A stretch of 64,000 nt of DNA from Galeopsis tetrahit (Eukaryota > Streptophyta > Magnoliopsida > Lamiales > Lamiaceae). Shown here piece after piece: positions 1 to 11,800 of this stretch. Positions within the stretch are counted from its first letter, which is position 1, and the number at the start of each line of letters is the position of its first letter. The notes under the pieces are model-generated. The model made no database searches and was not told the origin of the DNA. It saw only the letters and a program-made list of their open reading frames with translations. The stretch covers positions 78,609,727 to 78,673,726 of the forward strand of contig OY776119.1 in the NCBI GenBank assembly GCA_963675135.1, written 5' to 3'. Position numbers and translations under genes: made by a program.

Positions 1-287
1 TGTATTCGTCGAAACTGTTCGACGTAGTCATTGGCTCTGGGCACCATATGTGGCATCGGTGCATTTGGTGGTGGTGGTGGCAGTGGCGTATGTTGTTGCA
101 TTTAGTTCTGTAGAGAATTAAAGAATTCTCTTGCTATGTCAGCTCTAGATGCTGCATTGGGTGGTTGTTCTTGTTCAGCGTTTGGTGGTTGCTCTTGTCC
201 AACAGAACCCTCTGATGGTTCTCGGGCTGCCTGTCGATCGATACGAGGTCGTCCGCGTCCACGTCCACGTCCATTGGGTGGTGCCAT
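1..287 (-). pseudogene. gypsy gag N-terminus with in-frame stop
   Basis: Starting at the ATG at 287 (complement), the product opens MAPPNGRGRGRGRPR, a typical basic Gly-Arg start of plant gypsy gag. Translation hits TAA at 102-104 after about 61 residues. The same frame continues beyond the stop with a proline-rich stretch and an acidic-aromatic segment up to the window edge, so the stop is a lesion inside one reading frame and not the natural end. An ATG directly follows the stop (99-101). A frame-compatible upstream start at 323 exists but the 287 start matches the family better. The rest of gag-pol lies outside the window. Confidence 0.65.
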
Positions 288-986
288 ACTAAAAAGTAAT
301 AAAATTCTGAATAGAAAGATCATATATTTACATTATATAGGTGTGAGAAAATTCAAAAACAGAACCCAAAAGGGCCTCCTTCTCGTTGATCTCAGTTCGC
401 CTCCGCTCTATTGAAAAGTAGGAATTGCTTTTCTATTGAGAAATCAAATGTGTATTTTCAGATACTATATAATAAATTGAAGGGGTGGATCAAATCCAAC
501 CAAAAGGGGGTTTGGAATATCATTAATTTACATGGTATTGGCACAAGTTATTCATTAGGAGTACACATAGAATCGGAACATACTGTGATCAATCAACTGC
601 ACAATGATGGTACTCAACTTTTGTAAGGTCGGGAACCATTGACCCATGAAATTTTAAGTGATAATCAAGTAAAAAAATAACAGGTAGAATAAAGCAACCC
701 ACATAATGTGAGAGCAGTAGATACATATACATCAAAGTAGTCGGAGAGTTAGACTACTTACATCATATCATAGACTACAAAAGGCATCGCATAATATAAT
801 GCTAACACAACGCATCCTCACATCAAAACGGTATGCGTGCGACAAAAGGAGTGGTCAAAAGGAGCGGGTAAGCTAGGGCTGCTACAGAATGTAGGCCATA
901 CTTCTGACTAGTACTATAGGTCAGGTGATGTGTAGGGTAGGTTTTCTATACTATATAGGCATATATATATATATAAGGGTGGTCAT

Positions 987-1796
987 CTAGAAACTGGGAG
1001 GGTGGCTGGGTCCTGCTCCGTCAGATGGAGCATAAAAGTCAGGGACAAGAAGTGCATCGTCACTATCGCTCTCATCGTCTGGTGGCATCTCGATATCCGG
1101 TATCTCATCCTGAACCTGTCCATGAGGGTCTCCAATCGGTCCTGGGGTAACAGGTCCTCCACCTAATCCACTAGCTTCCCAGTGGGCGACATCGCTAATG
1201 TGGTTGAGTCTGGCAGACTCAATGTGCCTATCCGCGCGCTCATCTAAGACGATGGATATATACTCCTGCGTAATGACGCCGTTCCTATGAACATTTGCAC
1301 CCATACGACCTAGTACTACATCCTCACGAAACACTCTCCCCATGGCTGCAATGGCATGGGCGGCAGCTGTGGCCTCCTCCGACAGTCGTCGACTTTCGCT
1401 GGAAGCCGTGATCCCTCGAATGACCCCAGTAAAGAAGGCCTCTATGTGGACGTGTCCCTCTGGGATCGGGTCATACATCGTCATGCGGTGAAGAATACCC
1501 TGTGCTATAAGGCGATAGGGTTCGCTAACGCCGTTAGCAAAACGTGTGGCCGCGACGAGGTCCGAATCAAAGAAATCTACGGCAGCAGCGTTTGCACGCA
1601 ACTCACGGAAACGAATGACGTATGCCGTAATCAACTCCAGGGCATACTGAACTACGTTACGGTAGCGATCAATGATGGTCATGGCTTTCCTAGGCAAAAG
1701 GGGAAGGGCTAAAGTCAGTATCATATTGGGGGATGTAACACAGTTTTTGTATGGAAAACTTTTTAACACCTTGGGCACGTAAGCATATAATTTCAT
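987..1796 (-). CDS. unrecognised ORF in retrotransposon leader, 269 aa
   Basis: An open frame of 269 codons lies between the primer binding site (2201) and the gag start (287) of the gypsy element, in the same sense as the element. A plausible alternative start is the Met at about 1682, giving roughly 231 residues. The middle is alanine-rich and looks alpha-helical. The C-terminal third is acidic and Pro/Gly-rich (DESDSDD, then a DGAGPSHPPSF end). I do not recognise a family. It may be an accessory retroelement ORF, a captured gene fragment, or a chance frame; the length argues against chance. No signal peptide or membrane segment is evident. Confidence 0.4.
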   Translation of the reverse strand: MKLYAYVPKVLKSFPYKNCVTSPNMILTLALPLLPRKAMTIIDRYRNVVQYALELITAYVIRFRELRANAAAVDFFDSDLVAATRFANGVSEPYRLIAQGILHRMTMYDPIPEGHVHIEAFFTGVIRGITASSESRRLSEEATAAAHAIAAMGRVFREDVVLGRMGANVHRNGVITQEYISIVLDERADRHIESARLNHISDVAHWEASGLGGGPVTPGPIGDPHGQVQDEIPDIEMPPDDESDSDDALLVPDFYAPSDGAGPSHPPSF

Positions 1797-2200
1797 GCAT
1801 AGCTCGAATATCTCAAATAATCAGGTTAAACAAATTTTAGTATTATTCTTTGTATTTCATAGACTTTTCTTATCAAAGTGCAACTTATAATATCCCATTC
1901 TCGTAACTTTCATATGTTAGGCTTATTCAAGCCCTCGTAAGTTCTTTGTATACTTGTTGGTTAAAAATCTAACCTTAAAAGTAATAACGTACCTTGAGGT
2001 GCTTCGGCTGCGACGAGGTGACACATTTTCCCACTAGTAACCAGGTATATGTAGTTTTAAACATGCATGTAATATGAAAGTTTTGAAAAATAATTTATAC
2101 ATAAGAGGGTTTACTTGTTTTACTTAAAAGTTTTTGTAAGAATGTAATATTTAAAATTTACTAAAAGGTTTTTTTTTTTTTTTGAAGGTTCGGAACTTAC

Positions 2201-2212
2201 GCTCTGATACCA
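2201..2212 (-). other. primer binding site of gypsy element
   Basis: Read on the minus strand this is TGGTATCAGAGC, the standard complement of the 3' end of initiator Met tRNA used by plant LTR retrotransposons, two bases inside the LTR end. Confidence 0.85.
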
Positions 2213-2766
2213 CCTGTAACGCCCCGAATCCGGAATGCAGCCCTTGTGGCTCAAACACTCTAAATTCGAGTCGTTACTTAGTGACTGAAAAAACGAACTT
2301 GAAAATTTCTTTAAAGTATATAATAACACAAGTGAAATAATAAGAGTTTTGCAGCGGAAATAATTTGAAGGCGAATGTAAGTTGCAATGGAAGTAGTGTG
2401 GGCCCATTTATTTAAAAACTTAGAATCCATAAGATAGATAATAAATGTTTTATGGAAAACATACATATAAATCATCGAGCAACTTTTTAAGAAAGTTTGT
2501 TACTCGGCATACGAATAAAACCGTCCTTATGCAAGCGACATCATTTATTTTTTTATGAGCATGGATAGTATAAAGTTTCATAGCATTTTATTTATCGGGA
2601 AACTCCGTGTCATCCTCGCTACAGCTCCGGCCCCTCAAAGTTGAAACCTGAAAATGTTAAGTTGGAGGGGTGTGAGATAGAAATCTCAGTGGATATCCTA
2701 CACGCTGTTATACGGATTGGCAGTACGCCGAAGTAATTAGTATTAGTATTTTATCGTAAATAACTA

Positions 2767-3000
2767 CTCCCTCTGTCCTGTAAAATTTTGCTCAAACCAA
2801 TTTTTGGGTTCACAAAATATATGTTTATTCTATTTAAATAATTAACTTTTAATTATTTTTTCAACTTTATTAACAAGATTGAGTATGTACCGACAATATT
2901 CTTTACTCGTTATCCCACATATATTTTTTATAATTAAAATATGATTTTTTTAAAAACACATATAAAAAGAAGTGAGCAAAATTTTACAGGACAGAAGGAG
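2767..3000. mobile_element. Stowaway-type MITE in LTR
   Basis: Terminal inverted repeats begin CTCCCTCTGTCCTGTAAAAT and end with the near-complement (attttacaggacagaaggag). The element is flanked by TA on each side (2765-2766 and 3001-3002), as expected for Tc1/mariner-derived MITEs. Length is 234 bp and the interior is AT-rich. Confidence 0.88.
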
Positions 3001-3112
3001 TATTATTTTTTGGATAGTGAATTTGTTATTCGCTGAGGATTCATTGTATATTCTTATTTAATCATCATATATCATACTTATCATAAATCATATGTCATAC
3101 TTATCATATATC

Positions 3113-3330
3113 ATGTGGGACACTGGTAGCGACTCTACCACATGCTACCCCCTAAACGCTTCCCGCCTACTCCGTCATATGATTTAATCATACGGGACAC
3201 TGATAGCGACTCTATCACATGCAATCCCCATAAACACTTCCCACCTCCACCGTAAAATTCATGTGGGACACTGGTAGCGACTCTACCACGTGCAATCCCC
3301 ATACACATTTTCCACCTCCACCGTAAAATC
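3113..3330. repeat. three tandem 72-76 bp repeats in the LTR
   Basis: Copies start near 3113, 3189 and 3261. Each opens with gggacactgRtagcgactct and carries the small inverted repeat ggtag-cgact-ctacc (gatag/ctatc in the middle copy), followed by a C-rich segment and cacctccaccgtaaaat. The compensating change in copy 2 keeps the stem paired. Confidence 0.8.
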
Positions 3331-5100
3331 GTAATTCATGTATCATAATATTATAATATCATATAATAACTATTATTGTATTCTTGTGTTCTTAGTTATA
3401 TGTTCGTGTTTATTTAGTTTAGTTCAGAATACACCAACAGTCCATATAACATTTACATCGGCAATAAAGTAGTGACACCCACCTCGTTAATTTTAAAGGA
3501 AAGTTACAAACTCCTTGATTATATTTTAGCAACCACAACGCAGAGACCGTCCGAGCTTTGATTTGGGCCGCACTTCACCTAGCACAATTTTCGGATTTTA
3601 ATGATCCTTTTCCATTCTCGATTATTTATAAAAAATTTCGTGAAAATTGTGTCTCGAAGTCGGGTAAAAACGACCCTAAAGTTTGGACCTTGAACACAAC
3701 TGTCTTGTTTCTGATTTTTTCCAGATTGCTGTCACGTTTTCAAAAACTAATATCTTCCAATTTACTCGATCAATTTGAGTCATTTCTTGTATATGGACTT
3801 CCCACTGTATGAAGATTATTTCTCATTTGGTTTTATGTCAAAATCATTTTTCTCTTAATAGATATAGGCTCCTAAAGTTGTTGTTTCCAACATAAAAAAT
3901 TTAGTTTGTTTGCTGGGTTTCAAAACGTTTTGTGTACGTTAAATTCGTGTTTCCTACCATTTAACATGCCGAACACATATCCTTATCACCATAACACATA
4001 TATAACACAAATCCCACTGGATTCAAGCACCGGAAGTCATGATCGTAAATCGAAATTTTGTAATTAGCACATAAAAGGTTTGTGTGTTAAAACCTGTGTA
4101 GTTTCTGGCTTAGAATGTGGCCTTGGAATTAGAAACGTGAGGGAACTTGGAGGATTGATTGAGGATGGAGTCTACAAGATCTCCTTCATCATTTTTTGCA
4201 AGGAAAATGACGGAGAGTTAGAGGTGGACTTGAAAAATGAAACAGGGGATGAAGTAAAAGAAAGGGGTGGTGTTTTTTTTCTTACTTTTGTCTGAGTGTA
4301 TGAACTGGGCCTTGCGATTTCTTTACCCTGAACGCAACTGGAAGGGAGAAAGGTACTGCTTTCCGGAGTTTGACAAGGACGGATGGAAGGTTGAGGAAGA
4401 ATTAGACAAGGACGAAGAGTTGTTTCTTACGGTAATGGAGGCTTGATTCTGAATGTTGGGACTCCATTTTTGCAGCGTTTGGGCAAGCTTGGAGAGGGGT
4501 GTGTTAGTGAGTTTGCTCTGATGGAGGGGTCTATTTATAGAACAGTTTGAGGGAGAGTATTGAAACAGTAATTGGCGACGTGGGTAACCCCTGTCCATGC
4601 GTGGTTATGTGCCCCTTCAAGGAATGAAAGGGGATATTTCTAATTCCTCCTACTAGTTAATTCTGGGCATTTGTTTATACTTTTTGCATTATATATTTGT
4701 ATCTTAATACTATAGTTCTCGTTAAATAAAATTTACGGGATAATTTGGATTAATTGTTTTAGAATTTCTAGGGATTTAACCCTCGCGTTTTGAGATAAAA
4801 TTATTTATTATTCCTTTAACTTGATTCCTCGTTTAAATGGTATTCCAAATTCGTTGAAATATTCGATTTCTTTCTACGAATGGAATTTAAAATCTCCTCT
4901 AAACGTTTTATGATTAAAATATTCTTTTAAAGTGCTAGAAGTGCGCTCGACTCAAAATGCTCGTCCGATTCCTGTAAAATTCAAAATCTCGAAACATATA
5001 TATCCAAAATTTGTCAAGTAAAATATGCTAAGAATAAAATTCTCTTTTATTTAATTTATTTAAGTATTGTTCATTATTATATTTGGGACGGAGTGTTACA

Positions 5101-5958
5101 CAGTCGGCCCGACCCGGATGCTACCGGGCCTGTAATTATGTGGCCCAGCCTGGCCCTGTGCAGGCTGCCGGGCCGCCGAGCCATTTTGGCCTGATTTTAT
5201 AAACAATTTTAAAATAAAAAAAATATGTTTCTACAACACTACATGCCAATTGTTTTTTTTTCGATTCATTACTACCTAAAAATATTTCAATGTAAATAAA
5301 AGATTTGTGCGCAGACAACAGCAAAAAAGACATAAAATTGCAATTCAAAAAAGAATTTATAAAGTCATATAGAATCGAAAGGTTAGTCTTAGAAAAGAGT
5401 AGAAAAACTATGGTTATCCGAAACCACTACTACTAAAGAAAATTGTTAATTCTTGATAATCCAAAATATTACTATGCAATATCATTAGGTAGAGGTGGGC
5501 GTGGCCGCGTGCGCAGCCGGCGCCTGGACACTGGAGGTGCCGACGTGTCGTCCTCGTGCGCCTTGTACGCCGTCGTGGGTGAGGCTGGATGAGGAGGTGC
5601 TGAGGTGGGCGACTTTGTATTAAGGTTTCTCTAATTTATTTGGGGAGGGAGAATGTCTATACACATTGTACAAGACAAGTCAATAGGGATGAGTTTTTTT
5701 TTCTTAGTTTTGGTTTAGGAGATGGGCCTTGGTTTAAGTTTATAGCGTTATAGTCCTACAGTTTAGTTTTTATTTATTGGAGTTCCTATTTATTAATTTA
5801 ATGAAATTAAAATTAAAAAAAAAAAACAGTTCCGGGTCAGATCGGCCCGACAGGCCATTTGGGCTGGGCCAAATTGGCCCGATTTTTTTTGGGATTCTAT
5901 AAATCAGGCCTAACCTGGCCTGTTTGCTGGGTGGGCCGACCTAATTTTGACACCCCTA
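5101..5958. mobile_element. hAT-like non-autonomous element, right part
   Basis: GC-rich arms rich in ggcccg/cgggcc at 5101-5190 and 5825-5958 are roughly inverted relative to each other, and the right end closes with gacacccctA, the complement of the common hAT terminus TAGGGGTGTC. The expected left terminus is missing because the gypsy LTR ends exactly at 5100. A GC-rich stretch at 5495-5615 unlike its surroundings might be a captured host fragment. The matching left end should lie beyond the retroelement outside the window. Confidence 0.5.
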
Positions 5959-6496
5959 CCCAGAATCATATAGATACTCCGACCCACCGTCATATTGGAC
6001 AATCCAAGATGTGGATTTCCCCCAAGAAACCAGACAATGATTATATTACCTCGAAGATGTGAATCCAGACGAAGAGGCGTCTTGAATGGAGAAAAAGACC
6101 GACTAAAAGTGTCTACCAAATCACGCTAATCTCATGAGTAACGGTCTATTAGGCATCAATCTGATAAATTAATGGCGTATACTCCTTCCCCTAGGCTAAT
6201 TAACACCTAGAACACGCTCATAGACCACCATAAATTCATCCTCAAGCAACCGGAGAAATTCGCACTCTCCCGAAGTGGAATCGCACCTTCCAATCGTGAA
6301 AACGCCCATACATCCGCGCGTGGACTCCCAACAGTTCCTCTAACTACTAGACTTATCCATAAATGTTGACATTTTGAATCACCATAGATATTTGTGTTAT
6401 TTATTACTTTATATTTTTAACTGTGATTGCATAATATTAACTTGAATTACGATTTACTATATTTTAATTAAAAAAATTGAAAAATTACTGTAACTT
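5959..6496. other. intergenic, no gene seen
   Basis: No splice-supported or homologous coding sequence was found. The base composition is mixed to 6350 and then AT-rich. Confidence 0.5.
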
Positions 6497-6668
6497 ATGC
6501 TCTCTCTGTCCACATAAGTGTGTATTTTTTTTTTAAATATATTCCACGAGACACATTTTATCTCCTCTATTTTCAATTTTATTCTCCATTTTATCTACTT
6601 TATTCATAAACAAACTTTCCTTCCTTTTTTATCTGTCCAATTTTATAATTTCCCTTTCCTAAAAAGTA

Positions 6669-6813
6669 CTCCCTCCGTCCAATTTTATTACTCTGACTCT
6701 ACTTTATTTCTACTTTATCTCTCCACTCAAACTTTCACTTTTTACATAAACAATCAATTTTCCTTAAAATTCGTGTCCAATACAATGAGCATTATAAAAT
6801 TAGACGGAGGGAG
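6669..6813. mobile_element. Stowaway-type MITE, 145 bp
   Basis: Starts CTCCCTCCGTCCAATTTTAT and ends with the complement (ttagacggagggag), flanked by TA at 6667-6668 and 6814-6815. It is nested in a larger MITE, and its right boundary overlaps the SINE target duplication. Confidence 0.85.
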
Positions 6814-6830
6814 TACTATTCATTAGACAA

Positions 6831-6940
6831 AGTGGGATAGCTCAAGTGGTTAGAGCACCACTACCTAGGCCTTAGGTCCTGGGTTCGAGTCATGGGGAGG
6901 AGAAAAAAGGGATGGGTATTTAACTTTCATAAAAAAAAAA
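6831..6940 (+). mobile_element. tRNA-derived SINE with target duplication
   Basis: Opens AGTGGGATAGCTCAAGTGG, with a tRNA-like A box (ggatagctcaagtggttagagc) and B box (GGTTCGAGTC at about 6882-6891) as in pol III promoters, and ends in an A tract (6931-6940). It is flanked by an 18-bp duplication gtactattcattaRacaa (6813-6830 and 6941-6958) with one mismatch. A second, inverted copy of the family is at 19571-19730. Confidence 0.88.
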
Positions 6941-7025
6941 GTACTATTCATTAAACAAGCACACTATACGTGGACGAGAGTAAAATTTTTGAAGGACTTG
7001 TGTAAAATATTGTATGTGAATATCT

Positions 7026-7255
7026 ACTCCCTCCATCCCACATTTGCACACTTGACTTTATTTGTCCATCACAAAATTGTTTCGGCACACTAAAAATAAA
7101 ATTATTCCATAAAATTCACTCCCACAATATTAATATATTTACACAAAATGCTAGTATTCCATAAAGTTTACAAAATGACACCTCAACACTCCACTCATTA
7201 TACTTTTTTTTTTAGTTTGTGTGCCACAAATCAGTGGAAACAATTGTTGGATGGT
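7026..7255. repeat. MITE left end without a visible partner
   Basis: TA-CTCCCTCCATCCC at 7024-7038 is a Stowaway-like left end. No matching right end was seen nearby, so it is probably truncated by a later insertion or deletion. Confidence 0.35.
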
Positions 7256-7866
7256 GAGCAGTGACGAAGCCAGAAATTTCCAGTAAGAAGGGCCCGCGAT
7301 TAACATTACTACTATACAGATATATAAAATAATATGTATTACTCATCAAAAGTTTTGGTGACAAAATTGTCAATACATGCACATTGCATTCCATTAAATT
7401 AAATTGATCGAATAAGTTGACTTTCATTATGTTTTGGTAGAAGTTCATACTCCCCCTGTCTCGTGATGACTTGCATTTCTTGACGGACTCCCTTTTTAAG
7501 AGAAATGGATTTAGTAGAGTGTGAGGTCGAATAAATGAGAGGTATTTTTAGTGATTTGTTGATGTGTAAAAGAGATTTAACGATGTGTAAAAAAAATTTA
7601 GTGAGACGTAAGATAAAATGTGGATCAAAATGAGTGACAATTTTGAAAATAAAATGATGTAGTAAGAGTATTGATTTTGTGGGCTATTTTCATATTAGGA
7701 GTTTTCAAGTAATCTTGGAACGTTTCAATAAGAGAAGTGTGAAAATAATTACGCGACGAAGTATTAATTATATATGTGTGAAATTACCAAAATATCCCTA
7801 ACAGATTTACAAAATTAGTGGAGGGCCCACTGACCCCTCTAGGCCCTATGCAAATCCACGGTGAGT
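7256..7866. mobile_element. degenerate DNA-transposon remnant
   Basis: The ends gcagtgacgaagccagaa (7258) and ctatgcaaatccacggtgag (7847-7866) are diverged inverted copies of a widespread plant non-autonomous element type that starts with a GTGRCGRAGCC motif. A further MITE-like block (CTCCCCCTGTCTCGTGATGA from about 7451, right end near 7763) seems nested within it. The boundaries are uncertain. Confidence 0.35.
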
Positions 7867-8769
7867 GTACTATTTTAGACAAGATATCAGAATCTCGCAG
7901 GTCAATCAAGTTAGAGTTCGAATCACAAAAATAAATTTGACAAAAAATCTCGTAAAAAAAATCTCACGGGTGAATCAGATCAGATTCATGTGTTAGTATA
8001 AGAATAAAAAAATGTTACAACATGAACTAATAATATACAATTGATTATGTATTAACACTCATTTATTTGTGCAATAATACATTTTTAACAATATAAAAAA
8101 TTGAGTAGAGGACCGAAAAAAACAAACAAATAAAAATGAACATGAAAGAAGCCCACGAAGGAAGTGGAGAAGAAAAAAAAAAAAAAAACTGAAAGTGTGG
8201 GGAATAAAGAAGAAAACAAAAGATTGTGGAAAGACCACAAAGCACACGACCATGGATTTGGAGAAGAATTGCCTGCTACAGATAATTGTCGTGAAACTGG
8301 AAAAACGCCATAAAATTAGGTTAAAGTGGGAACATATCAATATTTCATAAGAACTTTTGTGTTTTTTCTTTTTACAATGTTTAATACTGGAGTATAATTT
8401 TTCATAAAATATACGGCTGGATTGTAAAAAAATAAATGATTTAATAAAATTTAATATAGAATTTTAAAATGTATATATATAATTTTATTAGTGTAGAATT
8501 AAACTGAGGGAATGATTAAAAAGGAGAAAATATTAAAAATATAAAAACACAAAATTGAAATTAGAAAATACTGTTAGAAAAGAGAAGAGAAAAGAGAATA
8601 AAGAAAATGATTTTAGATTTTAAAAAAATTAAAATTATAAGTTTAGAGAATTTTACATTGATTAAATTAATAAATGAGTTGGGGGTGTATTTAAGAAAGC
8701 TGGAGGATATATAACCCACGCCAAAAAAATAAATAATTTCAATTAAACAAATCTTCTTGAGCCTACCTA
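7867..8769. other. AT-rich intergenic sequence upstream of the methyltransferase gene
   Basis: Contains A tracts (for example 8174-8189) and no coding sequence that I can support. The promoter of the following gene must lie in its right part, but no clear TATA element stands out. Confidence 0.4.
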
Positions 8770-8899
8770 GCGGTTCAGACGAACCAAACCGAGTTATTTT
8801 TTAACTCCCAAAAAAGGTTATATTTTCTCCCTTCTTTCTCTACTGTAGTGTTTGTGCAATAGTAACTTTTAACTCCGGCAAACATCACATAAACCTCTA

Positions 8900-11800
8900 A
8901 TGGCGGAAATCCCGCCAACAGAAACCCTAAGTCCTCAAATGGCGGAAGCCCCGTCAACCGAAACCCTTAGCCCTCCAATGGACCGCCACGACCAACCGAA
9001 TCCCACAGAAAATGCTTCTCATCCATCGGCCGCCGTCACCAACACACCCGAGAAGCGAAAGAGAGACTCGGAAACCGAACCCGACCCGGAATCCTCATCC
9101 GACAAGCCGCCGGAGCAGAAACACCCACTGTGGAAAACGAGCCTATGCTCGTACTTTAGAAGCTCATCGGGTTCATGCAGCCACGGCGAAACGTGTCGGT
9201 TCGCTCACAGCGAAGAGGAGCTCCGCATCCGACCCGATAACACATGGGATCCCACTTCGGAGCGTGCCAAGAAAAAGGCTAAAACAGATGTGGAGGCGGC
9301 GGCGGAGGAGGTGGAGGCTGGTGTAATGATGACCGAGGCGTTCGAGGAGGGAGAGGAGGGTGCTTCCTCGGATTTATCTAAATGCTTCGTGAATTTGCCT
9401 ATGAAGTGGACTAACGATAATTTCAGGAATTTTCTCAACGAGCAGGTTACTATCATTGGGCTCATTCCGCTTGTTTGTGTTCCGTAAATATCTTTTCTTT
9501 TTTTAGGCATAAGAATTGAGTTCATTTGGATGTGTTCTGGTATATATTTGAACTGCTCTATCGGATATTCACTAGATGCATACATAACATATATACACTA
9601 TTCCGCAGTTGATCAAATTTCCTTTTTTTGTTGACATTTGGTTTGCATTTTACAAATATTCTTGAGTTGCTTGACTATACTTGATTATCTGATGGCCACC
9701 ACAGGGAATTCTCTTTAAATCAGCTAAGAAAAAAAATGGCATGAAAGTTGGATTTGCTACTTTTGAAACTGCAGAACAAGTGAAAACTGCTGTAGAGGTA
9801 TACCTGAGAACTTAATTCGGATTTTTTTTCTCAAAGAAATTGGATTTTGATATCTTAGTGTAACAGGAACTAAATGGGAAATCTGTTGGCAATAACAGAA
9901 CTTTAAAGATTTCAGATGTCCTTCCACGTGCATTTGAGAAAAATAATAAGGCTGGATCGACTCTTAATACAGACAGCATTGAGGTTGATGAGAATGGCAA
10001 TTTAATTCCCAATGGTTCAGTATTAAAGGGTAGAAGTGTACGTGATGCAGTGACTCCTCTTGCTCACATGTCCTACCCTGAGCAGCTAGAGCACAAGAAA
10101 AACTCTTTGGCCCAAACTCTCAAACGATTAGTTAGTAATTATGCCTTCTCATTTTCTTATTGGTTACATAAATTTTTTAATTTAATATTTGTTTTGGACA
10201 TTTTTTGGAGTAACTTCTAGACCTTACAGTGTACTTATTGGAAATTGGATCTTTTTTGTGAATTGTAGACCCGCAATGCACGCAAGGCATGTCCGAATGG
10301 CGTTTCTCTTCCAGAATGGATTCAGAATTCTAGAGAAATAGGTGCTTTTCTGACCAAGCCCAAGAAAAGAAAATGTTTATGCAGATTCAATTCGGATATC
10401 TGAACAAATATCAGCAATGTTTATATTTTACTCAAATTGCTCCTTGATCTAATATCATTGCTGACATTCAGGTGGTCTTCCATGCAAGTTGGAAGGAATA
10501 ATTGAATCGGTGCTTGTTAATGGATATCGTAACAAGTGCGAATTCTCTGTTGGAAAGTCTTTGCAGGGAAAAAACACAGTGGGCTTTCAACTTGGAAATT
10601 TCAGGTGGCTACAATTTGCAAGCTGGCTAAAAATGACTATACCTGTGGTTTTTTCTGTTTTAATATAATTTTAAATTTTTCTACAGGGAAGGTGTGACTG
10701 CTGTCGAGGAACCTGTAGACTGTCCAAATGTTTCCAAGATTGCCTGCAAATATGCCTCAGTCTTTCAAGAATATCTGCAGCAGTCATTGTTGCCAGTATG
10801 GAACAGATTGAATAATTCTGGATTCTGGCGTCAACTTACGGTATTTTTAATTCAATAATGCCATGAACATCGAGTGAAGTAGTTGAATTTGTTGATTGTT
10901 TAGAATTGCTGTATCTGTTCCCATTCTGAAATCAAAGTAAACAATTCAAATGCTGTTAAATATGAAGGAACAATACTTCTCCTAGTTACTCTTTGTTTCG
11001 AATGATTACATCTAGGTTCGTGAAGGCAGGAAACCTGGCAAGATGGCTGAGGGTGATGATCCAGAAACCAGTATATCAGAGGTCATGCTCATTGTTCAGG
11101 TTCATATCCTATCTGTTCTTTTGAATTTGATATTTGTATCAGCCAACTGTACAAAAAGAACATCATATAGAAGAACTGTTTTCAGTAATCTTTCTCAAAT
11201 ATTTTGAGCTTTAAGTCGAAACACACAACTTCATTGGATGGTGAACTAATTATGTTTTCTATTCATATATTCTTTGAATGATGCAGGTTTGCACCCTGGG
11301 TTCCGATGACGGAAAGGTAAAAGATGAAATCCAGCAGTTAGCTCAAGCATTTTCTGTGGAATCCACTAAGGAATCTCCTCCATTACCTTTAACGGCACTT
11401 GTAATTCAGGTAAAATCAGAAGGCCCTAGTTTATGCTCTGTATGAAAGCTTTCTTGTCATGTTTTGTTCCATTGGCTAGTTATTTTGCTACTTCAAGATT
11501 ATTTTCTGAGATTCCTCACAGGTTCTTATCAATTAAAGTCAACATGTGTCTGTCTTTGTTATCTTTTTATTTGATGACAAATTAAATTATACTGGAGAGA
11601 TGTTTAAAGGGGTGAGAAATCCTTCAGTGTTAAACATAACAGAGAAACTGCAAGCACAACTCCAATCTCTTACATTATCAGATGCAAAAATAAGAACTCT
11701 CATTAAGAAGAAATATGAACACCTGAGAGGGACACTGGAGGTGGATCCCACGGATCTACAAATGATTCTAGCCCTTGTCCTTTATTCTTCTTTGGAATCC

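Larger units (their letters stand above)
1..5100 (-). mobile_element. Ty3/gypsy LTR retrotransposon, 5' part (cut by window start)
   Basis: On the minus strand the order is LTR (5100 to 2215), a tRNA-iMet type primer binding site (2212-2201), a leader of about 1.9 kb, then the start of gag at 287 running off the window. The LTR begins TGTAACACTCCG and ends GGGGCGTTACA, so it has the usual TG...CA ends. A Gly/Arg-rich gag N-terminus of this kind is common in plant gypsy (Tekay/Del-like) elements; the lineage is inferred. Only one LTR is in the window, so age and target duplication cannot be judged; the 5 bases after the LTR are cagtc. It appears to have inserted into a hAT-like element whose right part follows at 5101. 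Confidence 0.82.
2215..5100 (-). repeat. gypsy LTR, 2886 bp (contains a MITE)
   Basis: The bounds are TGTAACGCC at 2215 and GGAGTGTTACA ending at 5100 on the plus strand, which are inverted TG/CA ends. The primer binding site abuts the inner end. Subtracting the 234-bp MITE at 2767-3000 leaves about 2650 bp, long for an LTR but within the range of Tekay/Del-type elements. It also contains three tandem 72-76 bp repeats (3113-3330). I see no convincing coding frame; the short ORFs in it look incidental. Confidence 0.78.
6498..6982. mobile_element. outer MITE, host of nested insertions
   Basis: The left end near 6498 reads gctctctctgtccacataag, and the sequence near 6960-6980 (acactatacgtggacgagag) is its approximate complement. 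Between the ends lie another MITE (6669-6813) and a SINE (6831-6940). The end positions are approximate because the repeats are diverged. Confidence 0.5.

Noticed and set aside
6831..6900. Possible functional tRNA gene
   Set aside because: A and B boxes are present, but the sequence cannot fold as a complete tRNA, ends in an A tract and has an 18-bp target duplication, so it is a SINE.
8059..8340. Phe-rich minus-strand ORF
   Set aside because: Product of A/T-rich low-complexity sequence with poly-A runs; no supporting features.
9012..9585. Alternate-frame and antisense ORFs over exon 1 of the methyltransferase gene
   Set aside because: Overlap the confirmed coding exon in other frames; their composition reflects the GC-rich exon.
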